15,859 nucleotides of DNA from JBFWQM01 sp050249455 (GTDB lineage: Bacteria > Pseudomonadota > Alphaproteobacteria > MPNO01 > VGEU01), in contig JBFWQM010000117.1 of NCBI GenBank assembly GCA_050249455.1, positions 1 to 15,859 of the forward strand, given 5' to 3'. Under the pieces are notes generated by a model, which saw nothing but the letters and a program-made list of their open reading frames with translations, ran no database searches and was not told where the DNA came from. The translations under genes and the position numbers were made by a program. Below are positions 5,953 through 12,018 of the stretch, one piece after another (position 1 is the stretch's first letter; each line of letters begins with the position of its first letter).

Positions 5953-6762
5953 ATGTCCGACCTCCACAGGAAGCTTGCGCCGATCACCGATGCCGCGTGG
6001 CGCGAGATCGACGCCGAAGCGGCCCGCGTCCTGCGGACCAGCCTGGCCGCCCGCCGGCTGGTCGATTTCATCGGCCCGCTGGGATGGCAGGCCAGCGCCG
6101 TGCACCTCGGGCGCACCGAGGCCCCGGTCAAGGCCGACGCCGTGGAGATCGCCCGGCGCAAGGTGCTGCCGCTGTCCGAGTTCCGGGTCGATTTCGCGCT
6201 GAAGCGGTCCGAGGTCTCGGCGATCGACCGCGGCGCACGCGATGCCGACCTCGGCGCCGTGCAGGAGGCCGCGCAAGCGATCGCGCTGGCCGAGGACCGG
6301 GCCATCTTCAACGGTTCCGCACCCGCCGGCATCGAAGGGATCATTCCGGCGGCAACCAACGCGGCGCTGCGGATAGAGCCGGACTACGTGAACTATCCGT
6401 CGGTCGTCGCGCGGGCTCTCACGGTGCTGCGCAACGAAGGCATCGGCGGCAAGATCGGCCTGGCGCTCGGTCCGCGCTGCTTCACCGGCCTGAGCGAGAC
6501 GACCGTCGGCGGCTACCCGGTGCTTGAGCACGTCCGCCGCCTGGTCGAAGGGCCGATCGTCCATGCGCCGGCGGTGAACGGCGCCGTGGTGATCGCGCTT
6601 CGCGGCGACGATTACGCATTGACGGTCGGGCGCGACTTCTCGATTGGCTACGCGGATCACGACAAGGACGTCGTGCGGCTTTACCTGTGCGAAAGCTTCA
6701 CTTTCCAGGTCCTGACGCCGGAAGCGGCGGTGCCGCTGACCTACCCGGCCACCGGCAGCTGA
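5953..6762 (+). CDS. enc: Encapsulin shell protein, family 1 (linocin M18-like, HK97 fold)
   Basis: 269 residues, the usual length of family 1 encapsulins, which assemble into icosahedral protein shells (60 subunits in most ferritin-type systems). The N-terminal helix that receives cargo peptides is seen in HRKLAPITDAAWREIDAEA, followed by DFIGPLGW, the E-loop region around LPLSEFRVDFALKRSEV, NGSAPAGIEGI and the C-terminal FSIGYADHDKDVVRLYLCESFTFQVL, all typical of linocin-type encapsulins. Starts 3 nt after EncFtn with an excellent ribosome-binding site, so cargo and shell are co-expressed. The pair encodes an iron-storage nanocompartment. A 13-bp hairpin follows the stop at 6771. Confidence 0.96.
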   Translation: MSDLHRKLAPITDAAWREIDAEAARVLRTSLAARRLVDFIGPLGWQASAVHLGRTEAPVKADAVEIARRKVLPLSEFRVDFALKRSEVSAIDRGARDADLGAVQEAAQAIALAEDRAIFNGSAPAGIEGIIPAATNAALRIEPDYVNYPSVVARALTVLRNEGIGGKIGLALGPRCFTGLSETTVGGYPVLEHVRRLVEGPIVHAPAVNGAVVIALRGDDYALTVGRDFSIGYADHDKDVVRLYLCESFTFQVLTPEAAVPLTYPATGS

Positions 6763-6770
6763 ACGGTCGA

Positions 6771-6808
6771 GGCCGGTGCGGCATCTCCCTCGGGGTGCCG
6801 CACCGGCC
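6771..6808. terminator. 13-bp hairpin between convergent encapsulin and PRC-barrel genes
   Basis: GGCCGGTGCGGCA (6771-6783) and its exact reverse complement (6796-6808) with a 12-nt loop lie 8 nt after the encapsulin stop. The convergent PRC-barrel gene ends at 6814. There is no T-tract, but position and symmetry fit a bidirectional transcription stop or 3'-end stabiliser. Confidence 0.6.
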
Positions 6809-6813
6809 GCGGT

Positions 6814-7173
6814 TCACGACGCCGCGGTGCGGCGGTAGTAGTCGAGCAGGGTTTGGTCGTCCCACTCGCCGACCCCGTGCTGGTCGAACGGCGGGCCGTT
6901 CTCGATCACCTCGCGATCCAGCGGCAAGACGAAGCCGTTCACGTCGTTGCTGTATCGCAGGTAGTGCCACGGCACCGGCCGGAACCGTTCATTGAAGCCG
7001 TAGAAGCCGCCCAGGCCGAGGACGGCAAACGCGACCCGGCCGGATCTCTCGTCGATCAGGATGTCGCGGATATAGCCAAGGCGCCGGCCGGATGGCGCAT
7101 AGACGTCGCTGCCGTTGACCAGGTCGGTGGCCATGAAGCGCGTCGGCGTCTGGGTCTTGGTCAGGGTCGACAT
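6814..7173 (-). CDS. PRC-barrel domain protein (copy 1)
   Basis: 119-residue soluble protein. The PRC-barrel beta-barrel domain covers about residues 14-88: DVYAPSGRRLGYIRDILID, then SGRVAFAVLGLGGFYG and the conserved RPVPWHYLRY, ending FVLPLDREVI. The C-terminal tail (95-117) is polar with DYYRR. Stand-alone PRC-barrel proteins of this kind are common stress genes in Alphaproteobacteria; their molecular role is unclear. The frame extends to 7200, but I chose ATG 7173 because GGAGGGG lies about 10 nt upstream. A near-consensus EcfG promoter (GGAAC-N16-GGTT) sits at 7209-7233. It is a clear paralogue of the gene at 8108-8479 (same VY...LG.I.D..ID..SG..A.AV.G.GGF.G pattern). Confidence 0.88.
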   Translation of the reverse strand: MSTLTKTQTPTRFMATDLVNGSDVYAPSGRRLGYIRDILIDERSGRVAFAVLGLGGFYGFNERFRPVPWHYLRYSNDVNGFVLPLDREVIENGPPFDQHGVGEWDDQTLLDYYRRTAAS

Positions 7174-7208
7174 CCGCTTTGATCCCCTCCTTTTTTGCAC
7201 GGGTGGTC

Positions 7209-7233
7209 AACCGCGCAGGGTGCCGCGGGTTCC
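7209..7233 (-). promoter_or_regulatory. Near-consensus EcfG promoter for PRC-barrel copy 1
   Basis: Minus-strand GGAAC (7233-7229), 16-nt spacer, GGTT (7212-7209). Only the first -10 base differs from CGTT, and that base is the less conserved one. The leader to ATG 7173 would be about 30 nt, similar to its paralogue. Confidence 0.55.
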
Positions 7234-7297
7234 CGCCCGGGGAGCCCTGCGGCAATCGCGCCAGGGGTCGGGCCGCCAAGTTTCTGGGCGGCGCTGC

Positions 7298-7322
7298 GGA
7301 ACAGATGGGGACCTGCCGGGTT
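7298..7322 (+). promoter_or_regulatory. Near-consensus EcfG promoter before a candidate sRNA / PLDc_N leader
   Basis: Plus-strand GGAAC (7298-7302), 16-nt spacer, GGTT (7319-7322). It is divergent from the site at 7209-7233. The nearest downstream start codon is 153 nt away, unusually far compared with the other promoters here (about 26-80 nt), which suggests a non-coding RNA or structured leader in between. Confidence 0.5.
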
Positions 7323-7328
7323 ATGAAG

Positions 7329-7445
7329 GTGCGTAGCCCTCCCTTGACGCCAACTGCGGGCCGGACGGGGTCGAAATGCGGGGCGCGAAGGGGGAAACCC
7401 CGATGCGGCACGTTTTTTCCATCCCGTCCGGCCCGGCATTTTTTG
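7329..7445 (+). ncRNA. Candidate small RNA or structured 5' leader
   Basis: Within the 301-nt gene-free stretch 7174-7474. A transcript from the promoter at 7298-7322 would begin near 7329. It contains a C-rich single-stranded stretch GCCCTCCCTTG (about 7336-7346), then CGGGCCGGACGGG (7357-7369), which pairs perfectly with 7423-7435 (13 bp). Between the arms are a small GGGG-AAA-CCCC hairpin (7391-7401) and a T6 run (7413-7418). The right arm is followed after 3 nt by TTTTTT (7439-7444), an intrinsic-terminator shape. That gives an RNA of about 115 nt. The alternative is an attenuator in the leader of the PLDc_N gene at 7475. No Rfam family recognised. Confidence 0.4.
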
Positions 7446-7474
7446 GCTACGCTTCCCCCAAAGAGGAATGATCG

Positions 7475-7678
7475 ATGCTCGGGATGGAAGTGGTCGGCCC
7501 GCTGGGCCTTCTCATCCTCGCCCTCGATATCTGGGCGCTGGTGAACGTGTTCGGCAGCGCCACCACCTCCGCGGTGGGCAAGGTGCTGTGGGTGCTGCTG
7601 ATCCTGTTCATGCCGCTGCTCGGCTTCGTCATCTGGCTCCTCGCCGGTCCGCGCAGCCGCACGGCGGCTCCCGGCTGA
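7475..7678 (+). CDS. PLDc_N domain small membrane protein
   Basis: 67-residue protein with two membrane helices (about 8-27 and 36-57). Its C-terminal part, MPLLGFVIWLLAGPR, is the PLDc_N (phospholipase D nuclease N-terminal) signature. Stand-alone PLDc_N proteins have no catalytic HKD motif and no known enzyme activity. AGAGGA lies a few nt before the ATG at 7475; ATG 7484 is an alternative start two codons inside the conserved region. It sits between the candidate sRNA/leader and the EcfG-promoted gene at 7743, so it probably also belongs to the stress regulon (inference). Confidence 0.8.
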   Translation: MLGMEVVGPLGLLILALDIWALVNVFGSATTSAVGKVLWVLLILFMPLLGFVIWLLAGPRSRTAAPG

Positions 7679-7683
7679 CCGCC

Positions 7684-7708
7684 GGAACGAACGCGCCTGG
7701 CGGTCGTT
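7684..7708 (+). promoter_or_regulatory. EcfG-dependent promoter for the hydrophilic protein at 7743
   Basis: GGAAC (7684-7688), 16-nt spacer, CGTT (7705-7708): exact consensus, starting 6 nt after the PLDc_N stop. Leader of about 28 nt to the ATG at 7743. Confidence 0.82.
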
Positions 7709-7742
7709 GGTCATCCAGTGTTTCGCAGAGAAGGAATGACCC

Positions 7743-7982
7743 ATGGCGCAGGACAAGACGCAGGATCCGAACCGTCAGAAGAATGAAGGCGAAGGCAACC
7801 GCACCGCGGCGCGCGAGTACAACCGCGACACCCGCGAGTTCATCGAGAAGGAGGACGTCGGCAAGCTGGCGGAAAAGGCGCGCAAGGACGTCGAGGGCCC
7901 GCAGGGCGACGAGCTGCGGCGGGCCGAGGAAGACGGGAAGCGCAAGGCCAAGGGAGAGGATCCGCAGGTCCGCGGCCACTAG
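7743..7982 (+). CDS. Small highly charged hydrophilic protein, putative stress gene
   Basis: 79 residues, almost all polar (rich in Glu, Lys, Arg, Asp, Gly, Gln), with no cysteine, no tryptophan and no hydrophobic segment. A central stretch TREFIEKEDVGKLAEKARKD (about 30-49) may be helical. The composition is like that of hydrophilins or desiccation/stress-protective disordered proteins, but I do not recognise a named family. AAGGAA precedes the ATG, and an exact EcfG promoter and a downstream hairpin (8003-8025) frame it as a single-gene transcription unit. General-stress control is well supported by the promoter; biochemical function is unknown. Confidence 0.8.
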   Translation: MAQDKTQDPNRQKNEGEGNRTAAREYNRDTREFIEKEDVGKLAEKARKDVEGPQGDELRRAEEDGKRKAKGEDPQVRGH

Positions 7983-8002
7983 CGCACACGAACGGATTCG
8001 GA

Positions 8003-8025
8003 AAGGGCCGCCTCGCGCGGCCCTT
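8003..8025 (+). terminator. Intrinsic terminator after the gene at 7743-7982
   Basis: AAGGGCCGC (8003-8011) and GCGGCCCTT (8017-8025) form a 9-bp stem with a 5-nt loop, followed by a short T-containing run (CTCATATCT). It lies 20 nt after the stop codon. Confidence 0.65.
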
Positions 8026-8064
8026 CTCATATCTACTTACGGGCGGCGCGACGCGCAAAGAAAA

Positions 8065-8086
8065 GGGCGGGTCCTGCGACCCGCCC
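8065..8086 (-). terminator. Intrinsic terminator after PRC-barrel copy 2
   Basis: GGGCGGGTC (8065-8073) and GACCCGCCC (8078-8086) form a 9-bp GC-rich stem with a 4-nt loop. Read on the minus strand it is followed by TTTTCTTT (8064-8057), a good U-tract. It lies 21 nt after the stop of the gene at 8108-8479. Confidence 0.75.
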
Positions 8087-8107
8087 CCCGAATCCAGGCG
8101 ACCGGCT

Positions 8108-8479
8108 TCAGATCCAGTAGGGGGTGACGTTGTAGTAGTCGTGAACGCGGTTGCCCCACTGCGGATCCTCCGGCTTTAGCTCCTCGAGGCTGTAGCTCGG
8201 CGCCTTCTCCAGCGAGGCGCGGTCGACCGGCACCACATAGCCGTTCTTCGCCACGTCGAACTTCAGCATCGACCACGGCAGCGGGTGATATTTCTCCCCG
8301 ATGCCCAGGAAGCCGCCGAAGCCCATCACGGCATAGGCGATCTTGCCGGAGACCTTGTCGATCATCACGTCCTCGATGTGGCCGAGATGGTCGCCCCCGG
8401 CGTTGTAGACGTCGGTGCCCTGAACCCGGTCGGCGGAGATCAGGATCGACGCATGCGCATCGCGCGTTCTGGTAGCCAT
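8108..8479 (-). CDS. PRC-barrel domain protein (copy 2)
   Basis: 123-residue soluble protein. The PRC-barrel domain spans about residues 13-90: DVYNAGGDHLGHIEDVMID, SGKIAYAVMGFGGFLG, HPLPWSMLKF and YVVPVDRASL. The C-terminus is aromatic and polar (NRVHDYYNVTPYWI). The frame runs open far upstream, antisense to the radical SAM gene. The true start is taken as ATG 8479 because GGGAG lies 8-9 nt upstream; ATG 8494 has no such site. It is paralogous to 6814-7173. A near-consensus EcfG promoter (8516-8541) and a strong terminator (8065-8086) define a monocistronic unit. Role of such PRC-barrel stress proteins is not established. Confidence 0.9.
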   Translation of the reverse strand: MATRTRDAHASILISADRVQGTDVYNAGGDHLGHIEDVMIDKVSGKIAYAVMGFGGFLGIGEKYHPLPWSMLKFDVAKNGYVVPVDRASLEKAPSYSLEELKPEDPQWGNRVHDYYNVTPYWI

Positions 8480-8515
8480 CTGTCGAACTCCCATCAGGTT
8501 CGTCTTCGCGACAGA

Positions 8516-8541
8516 AACCTGCCGACCGGCCATCGCGTTCC
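8516..8541 (-). promoter_or_regulatory. Near-consensus EcfG promoter for PRC-barrel copy 2
   Basis: Minus-strand GGAAC (8541-8537), 17-nt spacer, GGTT (8519-8516). One -10 mismatch and the longer permitted spacing. The leader to ATG 8479 would be about 30 nt. The same GGTT variant precedes PRC copy 1. Confidence 0.5.
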
Positions 8542-8590
8542 TGTGGCCCCGGCGGGTCCGCGCGAAAAATCCGGCGGCCCGTCCATCGAT

Positions 8591-8616
8591 GGAACCGGAG
8601 GTTCTCGCCGGACGTT
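8591..8616 (+). promoter_or_regulatory. EcfG-dependent promoter for the radical SAM gene
   Basis: GGAAC (8591-8595), 17-nt spacer, CGTT (8613-8616): consensus with the longer accepted spacer. Transcription would begin near 8623, about 73 nt before ATG 8696. It is divergent from the PRC copy 2 promoter. Confidence 0.72.
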
Positions 8617-8695
8617 GTGGACGCGCTGGAGCGGGGGGCGGCAATGCTCTACATCTCCAGGGACGGAAAACAAGGGACAGGGCCGACGGGGGCCG

Positions 8696-10354
8696 ATGCA
8701 GACCGAAGCGAGACGTTCCCGAGCCGGGCATGCGCCGGCGCGGGAAGGCGATGCCGTCCGGCCGCCGTCCAATCGGCGCAACATCCTTTGCGTGTTTCCG
8801 CGCTATGCGCCGTCGTTCGGCACGTTCGAATACGCCTACCGCCTGTTTCCCGACGTCAGCGCCTTCATGCCGCCGCAGGGGCTGCTGCTGATCGCCGCCT
8901 GGCTGCCGGCGGAATGGGACGTCCGGTTCATCGACGAGAACCGTAGCGCCGCGTCCGCTGCCGACTTCGCCTGGGCGGACGCGGTGATGATCAGCGGCAT
9001 GCACGTCCAGCGCCCGTTCATCGACGACGTCAACGCGCGCGCCCACCTTCACGGCAAGCTCACCGTGCTCGGCGGTCCGTCGGTGTCGTCGTGCCCGGAG
9101 TTCTACCCCGACGTCGACATCCTGCACGTGGGGGAGCTGGGCGACGCCACCCGGGCGATCGTTGCGCGCATCGACGCCGGCATCGCGCGGCCCGCGGCGC
9201 AGGAGGTCTATCGCACCGCCGATCGCGTGCCGCTGGAGCAGTTCCCGTCGCCGGCCTACGAGCTGATCGACGTCGGCGACTACTTCCTCGGCTCGATCCA
9301 GTTCTCCTCCGGCTGCCCGTTCCAGTGCGAGTTCTGCGACATCCCGGCGCTCTACGGCCGCAACCCGCGGCTGAAGACCCCCGAACAGATCTGCGCCGAA
9401 CTCGACGCGATCGTCGCCAACGGCGCGCGCGGTGCGGTCTACTTCGTCGATGACAATTTCGTCGGCAACAAGAAGGCCGCGCACGACCTGCTGCCCCATC
9501 TCGTCGCCTGGCAGCAGCGCAACGGCTACCCGCTGCGCTTCGCCTGCGAAGCGACGCTGAACATCGCCAAGATGCCGGAGCTGTTGGCGCTGATGCGCGA
9601 GGCGCGCTTCGTCACCGTCTTCGTCGGCATCGAGACGCCGGAAGAGGACGCGCTGCTCGCCATGCGAAAGACGCAGAACCTGCGCAGCCCGATCCTGGAA
9701 GCGGTCGAGACGCTGAACGGCTACGGCCTGGAGGTGGTGTCGGGCATCATCATGGGCCTGGACACCGACACGCCGCAGACCGGCGCGAACATCGTGCGCT
9801 TCATCGAGCAGTCGCAGATCCCGCTGCTCACCATCAATGTCCTCTATGCGCTGCCCAAGACGGCGCTGCACGAGCGGCTCGACAAGGCCGGCCGCGTCCT
9901 GCCGCCGGAGGTGGCGGCGCGGCGCGTCTCGAACGTCGAATTCAGCATGCCCTACGAGGACGTCGTGCGCATGTGGTTCGACACCGTCACGACGGCCTAT
10001 GAGCCGGCGAAGCTGCTGGACCGCTTCCTGACCCAGACGCAGCAGACCTTCGCCAACCGCAAGGCGGTGCCGCAGAAGGCCAGCGCGGCGATGGTCCGCT
10101 ACGGCCTGCGCGTGATCGGACGCGTGCTGTGGCACTGCGGCGTGCGGGCCGACTGGCGGCGCGAATTCTGGCGCGTGTGCGGGCCGCTGCTGCGCCGGGG
10201 CCGCATCGAGGAGGTCATCCACATCGGCGCGGTGAGCTACCACCTGATCAACTTCACCCGCCAGATCCAGGCGGGCGACTGGGAGGCGAGCTTCTATGCG
10301 GAGGCGCGGCGGACCGCCATCGCAGAGGCGCCGCCGGCACTCGCGGGCGAATAG
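8696..10354 (+). CDS. B12-binding radical SAM protein, HpnP-like (possible hopanoid C-2 methylase)
   Basis: 552 residues. An N-terminal cobalamin-binding-type Rossmann region (about 28-165: NILCVFPRYAPSFGTFEYAY, FIDEN, GGPSVSS, HVGELGD) lacks the DxHxxG motif, as is usual in this class. The radical SAM core carries the 4Fe-4S motif CPFQCEFC (C207, C211, C214) and CDIPALYGRNPR. A C-terminal DUF4070-type region follows (about 400-540). This is the architecture of HpnP, which methylates hopanoids at C-2, and the AFMPPQGLL and CEFCDIPALYGRNPRLK stretches match my memory of HpnP. Non-HpnP paralogues share the architecture, so substrate is uncertain. The frame is open from 8285, but ATG 8696 is the only in-frame ATG between the EcfG promoter and the conserved domain; its ribosome-binding site is weak. 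EcfG-controlled hpnP is known in Rhodopseudomonas palustris. No other hopanoid gene is in view. Confidence 0.88.
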   Translation: MQTEARRSRAGHAPAREGDAVRPPSNRRNILCVFPRYAPSFGTFEYAYRLFPDVSAFMPPQGLLLIAAWLPAEWDVRFIDENRSAASAADFAWADAVMISGMHVQRPFIDDVNARAHLHGKLTVLGGPSVSSCPEFYPDVDILHVGELGDATRAIVARIDAGIARPAAQEVYRTADRVPLEQFPSPAYELIDVGDYFLGSIQFSSGCPFQCEFCDIPALYGRNPRLKTPEQICAELDAIVANGARGAVYFVDDNFVGNKKAAHDLLPHLVAWQQRNGYPLRFACEATLNIAKMPELLALMREARFVTVFVGIETPEEDALLAMRKTQNLRSPILEAVETLNGYGLEVVSGIIMGLDTDTPQTGANIVRFIEQSQIPLLTINVLYALPKTALHERLDKAGRVLPPEVAARRVSNVEFSMPYEDVVRMWFDTVTTAYEPAKLLDRFLTQTQQTFANRKAVPQKASAAMVRYGLRVIGRVLWHCGVRADWRREFWRVCGPLLRRGRIEEVIHIGAVSYHLINFTRQIQAGDWEASFYAEARRTAIAEAPPALAGE

Positions 10355-10355
10355 G

Positions 10356-11042
10356 TCAGGCCGGCGCCACGGCCGCGCGCGCCAGCAGCGCCACGACCTC
10401 CTCCGTCGTGCGCACGTCGCCCAGCACCTGCAGGAAATTGGCGAGCGCGGCGTCGTGCGCCGCCGCCACCGGGGCGGCGTTGGCGTCCTCGATCATGATG
10501 GTCTTGAAGTCCATCATCATCGCGTCGCGGGCCGAGGATTCGCAGCAGGTGTTGGTGACGGTGCCGGTGATGAGCACGGTGTCGACCCCGCGGGCGCGCA
10601 GCCGCGCCGCGATGTCGCTGCTGTTGGGCAGGAAGGCGCTGAACCGGGTCTTCTCGACGTAGAGGTCGCCGTCCCGCGGCTCCAGCGCGGGGAACAGGTC
10701 GAAGCCGTGGTTGCCCGGCGTCAGCGCGGCCTGCACCGCCTTCGCCGTTTCCGGCTTAAGCATGTTGTCGTAGAAGTTGCGCCACGGGTCGCCTGGGTCG
10801 TACTTCATCTGCACCCACACCACCAGCCCGCCGGCGCGGCGCAGCGCGTCCGCCAGCCGGTTGACGTTGCCGACGATGGCGCGCGCCGACGGCACCTCGT
10901 AGATCGCGCCCTCGGCCATGAACATATTCTGCAGATCGATGACGACCAGCGCGGTCTTCGCCGGCTCGATCCGGTCGAACGGATGCAGCCGCGGCCGCAG
11001 CGTCGCGATGCGGTCGGTGATGGACTTCGGGATCGCGGTCAC
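10356..11042 (-). CDS. Isochorismatase-family cysteine hydrolase (amidohydrolase)
   Basis: 228 residues, typical for the family, which cleaves amide or ether bonds (isochorismate, nicotinamide, ureidoacrylate, maleamate, N-carbamoylsarcosine). The catalytic triad is visible: D36 in VVIDLQNMF, K131 in YVEKTRFSAF, and Cys in TNTCCESSARDA (probably C166; C167 adjacent). No ATG precedes the conserved region. The GTG at 11042, 8 nt after the stop of the alpha/beta hydrolase gene, is the likely start, with translation coupled to it. Pairing with an alpha/beta hydrolase recalls the Rut (RutB/RutD) and nicotinate (NicF/NicD) pathways, but the other genes of those pathways are absent here, so the substrate is unknown. 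Its stop is only 1 nt from the stop of the convergent radical SAM gene. Confidence 0.88.
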   Translation of the reverse strand: MTAIPKSITDRIATLRPRLHPFDRIEPAKTALVVIDLQNMFMAEGAIYEVPSARAIVGNVNRLADALRRAGGLVVWVQMKYDPGDPWRNFYDNMLKPETAKAVQAALTPGNHGFDLFPALEPRDGDLYVEKTRFSAFLPNSSDIAARLRARGVDTVLITGTVTNTCCESSARDAMMMDFKTIMIEDANAAPVAAAHDAALANFLQVLGDVRTTEEVVALLARAAVAPA

Positions 11043-11050
11043 GGCGGCCG

Positions 11051-11887
11051 TCAGCGCGACAGGAAGCGCGCGGTCTGCGCCGAGAAGTCCTCCGGGTGCT
11101 CCAGCATCGCCCAGTGACCGCAGCGCGGCAGGAAGTAGCCCCACGACTCCGGGATCAGCTCGAGGAACTTGAACTGCAATTCCATCGGCACGACCAGGTC
11201 GGACTTGCCGCCGACCACCAGGGTCGGCGTGCGGACGCGGCGGACGAAATCCTCCTCGTAGAAGAGGCCGCCCTGGTTCTTGACCCAACCCATCGTCGCG
11301 CCGTAGGCCCGCTTGGTCTCGGGCTCGGTCGCCACCGCGACGCGGTAGTCGATCAGGTCGTCCTCGGGCTTGTAGCTCTCGTGCGCCAGCACCCGCACGA
11401 TGGCGACCATGCCCTCGCGGCTGCCGTCGTAGTTCTGCACCGGTCGCAGCTCCGCGCGCGTCTGGCGCGACAGGCCGGCGCTGCCCATCAGGACCAGCTT
11501 GTCGACCAGCTCCGGCCGCGTCACCGCGACGCCCATGCTGGTCATGCCGCCCATCGAGTTGCCGACCAGAGAAACCTTCTTCAGCCCCAGCGCCTCGACG
11601 AACGCGGCCAGGTGCGCGACGCGGGCGTCCTGGGTGTAGGCGAACGTCGCCGGGTCCGGCTTCGCCGTCTTGCCGAACGCCAGCATGTCGACGGCGATCA
11701 CCCGGAACTGCTCGGCCAGCCGGGGGATGCAGTCGTACCAGTTGCCGTACGCGTCGGCGCCGGCGCCGCCGCCGTGCACCAGGACCACCGGCGCGCCGCG
11801 GCCCATCTCGATGTAGTGGGTGCGGATGCCGTTGGCCTCGACGTACTTGTCGTCGAACGCGCTCTGCATATCGCGGAATTTGCCCAT
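11051..11887 (-). CDS. Alpha/beta hydrolase, meta-cleavage-product hydrolase type (MhpC/BphD-like)
   Basis: 278-residue alpha/beta hydrolase. The oxyanion motif HGGGAGADAYGNW (about 38-50), nucleophile elbow GNSMGG (S111), acid D230 (GGKSDLVVP) and H258 (CGHWAMLEHP) complete the triad. The Gly/Ala-rich HGGGAGA...NW motif resembles C-C bond hydrolases that cut ring-fission products (MhpC, BphD, and relatives), and also amide-cleaving relatives such as NicD. The frame is open to 11986; I place the start at ATG 11887, preceded by GGGGAAG, because the extra upstream residues are basic and not family-like. It leads a two-gene operon with the isochorismatase-like gene and is divergent from the ABC binding-protein gene, suggesting one imported substrate processed by both (inference). 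Confidence 0.88.
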   Translation of the reverse strand: MGKFRDMQSAFDDKYVEANGIRTHYIEMGRGAPVVLVHGGGAGADAYGNWYDCIPRLAEQFRVIAVDMLAFGKTAKPDPATFAYTQDARVAHLAAFVEALGLKKVSLVGNSMGGMTSMGVAVTRPELVDKLVLMGSAGLSRQTRAELRPVQNYDGSREGMVAIVRVLAHESYKPEDDLIDYRVAVATEPETKRAYGATMGWVKNQGGLFYEEDFVRRVRTPTLVVGGKSDLVVPMELQFKFLELIPESWGYFLPRCGHWAMLEHPEDFSAQTARFLSR

Positions 11888-11933
11888 GACGCTTCCCCGC
11901 CGCTGCGATTCGCGCGCGATTGTCGCGCGGCGA

Positions 11934-11962
11934 TTGCGCAGTGGCAACGTCTGTCTTACGGT
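11934..11962 (+). promoter_or_regulatory. Possible sigma-70-type promoter for the ABC operon
   Basis: TTGCGC (11934-11939), 17-nt spacer, TACGGT (11957-11962), in the 131-nt gap between the divergent hydrolase and binding-protein genes. Both hexamers are imperfect. No EcfG-type match occurs here. A short GAAC-N4-GTTC dyad (11981-11992) nearby might be an operator, but nothing confirms it. Confidence 0.25.
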
Positions 11963-12018
11963 AGTGTCCAACAATCTGCGGAACAACCGTTCGCATATAT
12001 CGAAGAGGGGACGCGGCG

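Noticed and set aside
8285..8695. Upstream extension of the radical SAM frame
   Set aside because: It runs antisense through PRC-barrel copy 2 and across the EcfG promoter; homology to the family begins only after the ATG at 8696.
8480..10243. Upstream extension of the PRC-barrel copy 2 frame antisense to the radical SAM gene
   Set aside because: Composition is low-complexity Arg/Gln/Val typical of antisense GC-rich frames; a ribosome-binding site and promoter support the short form from 8479.
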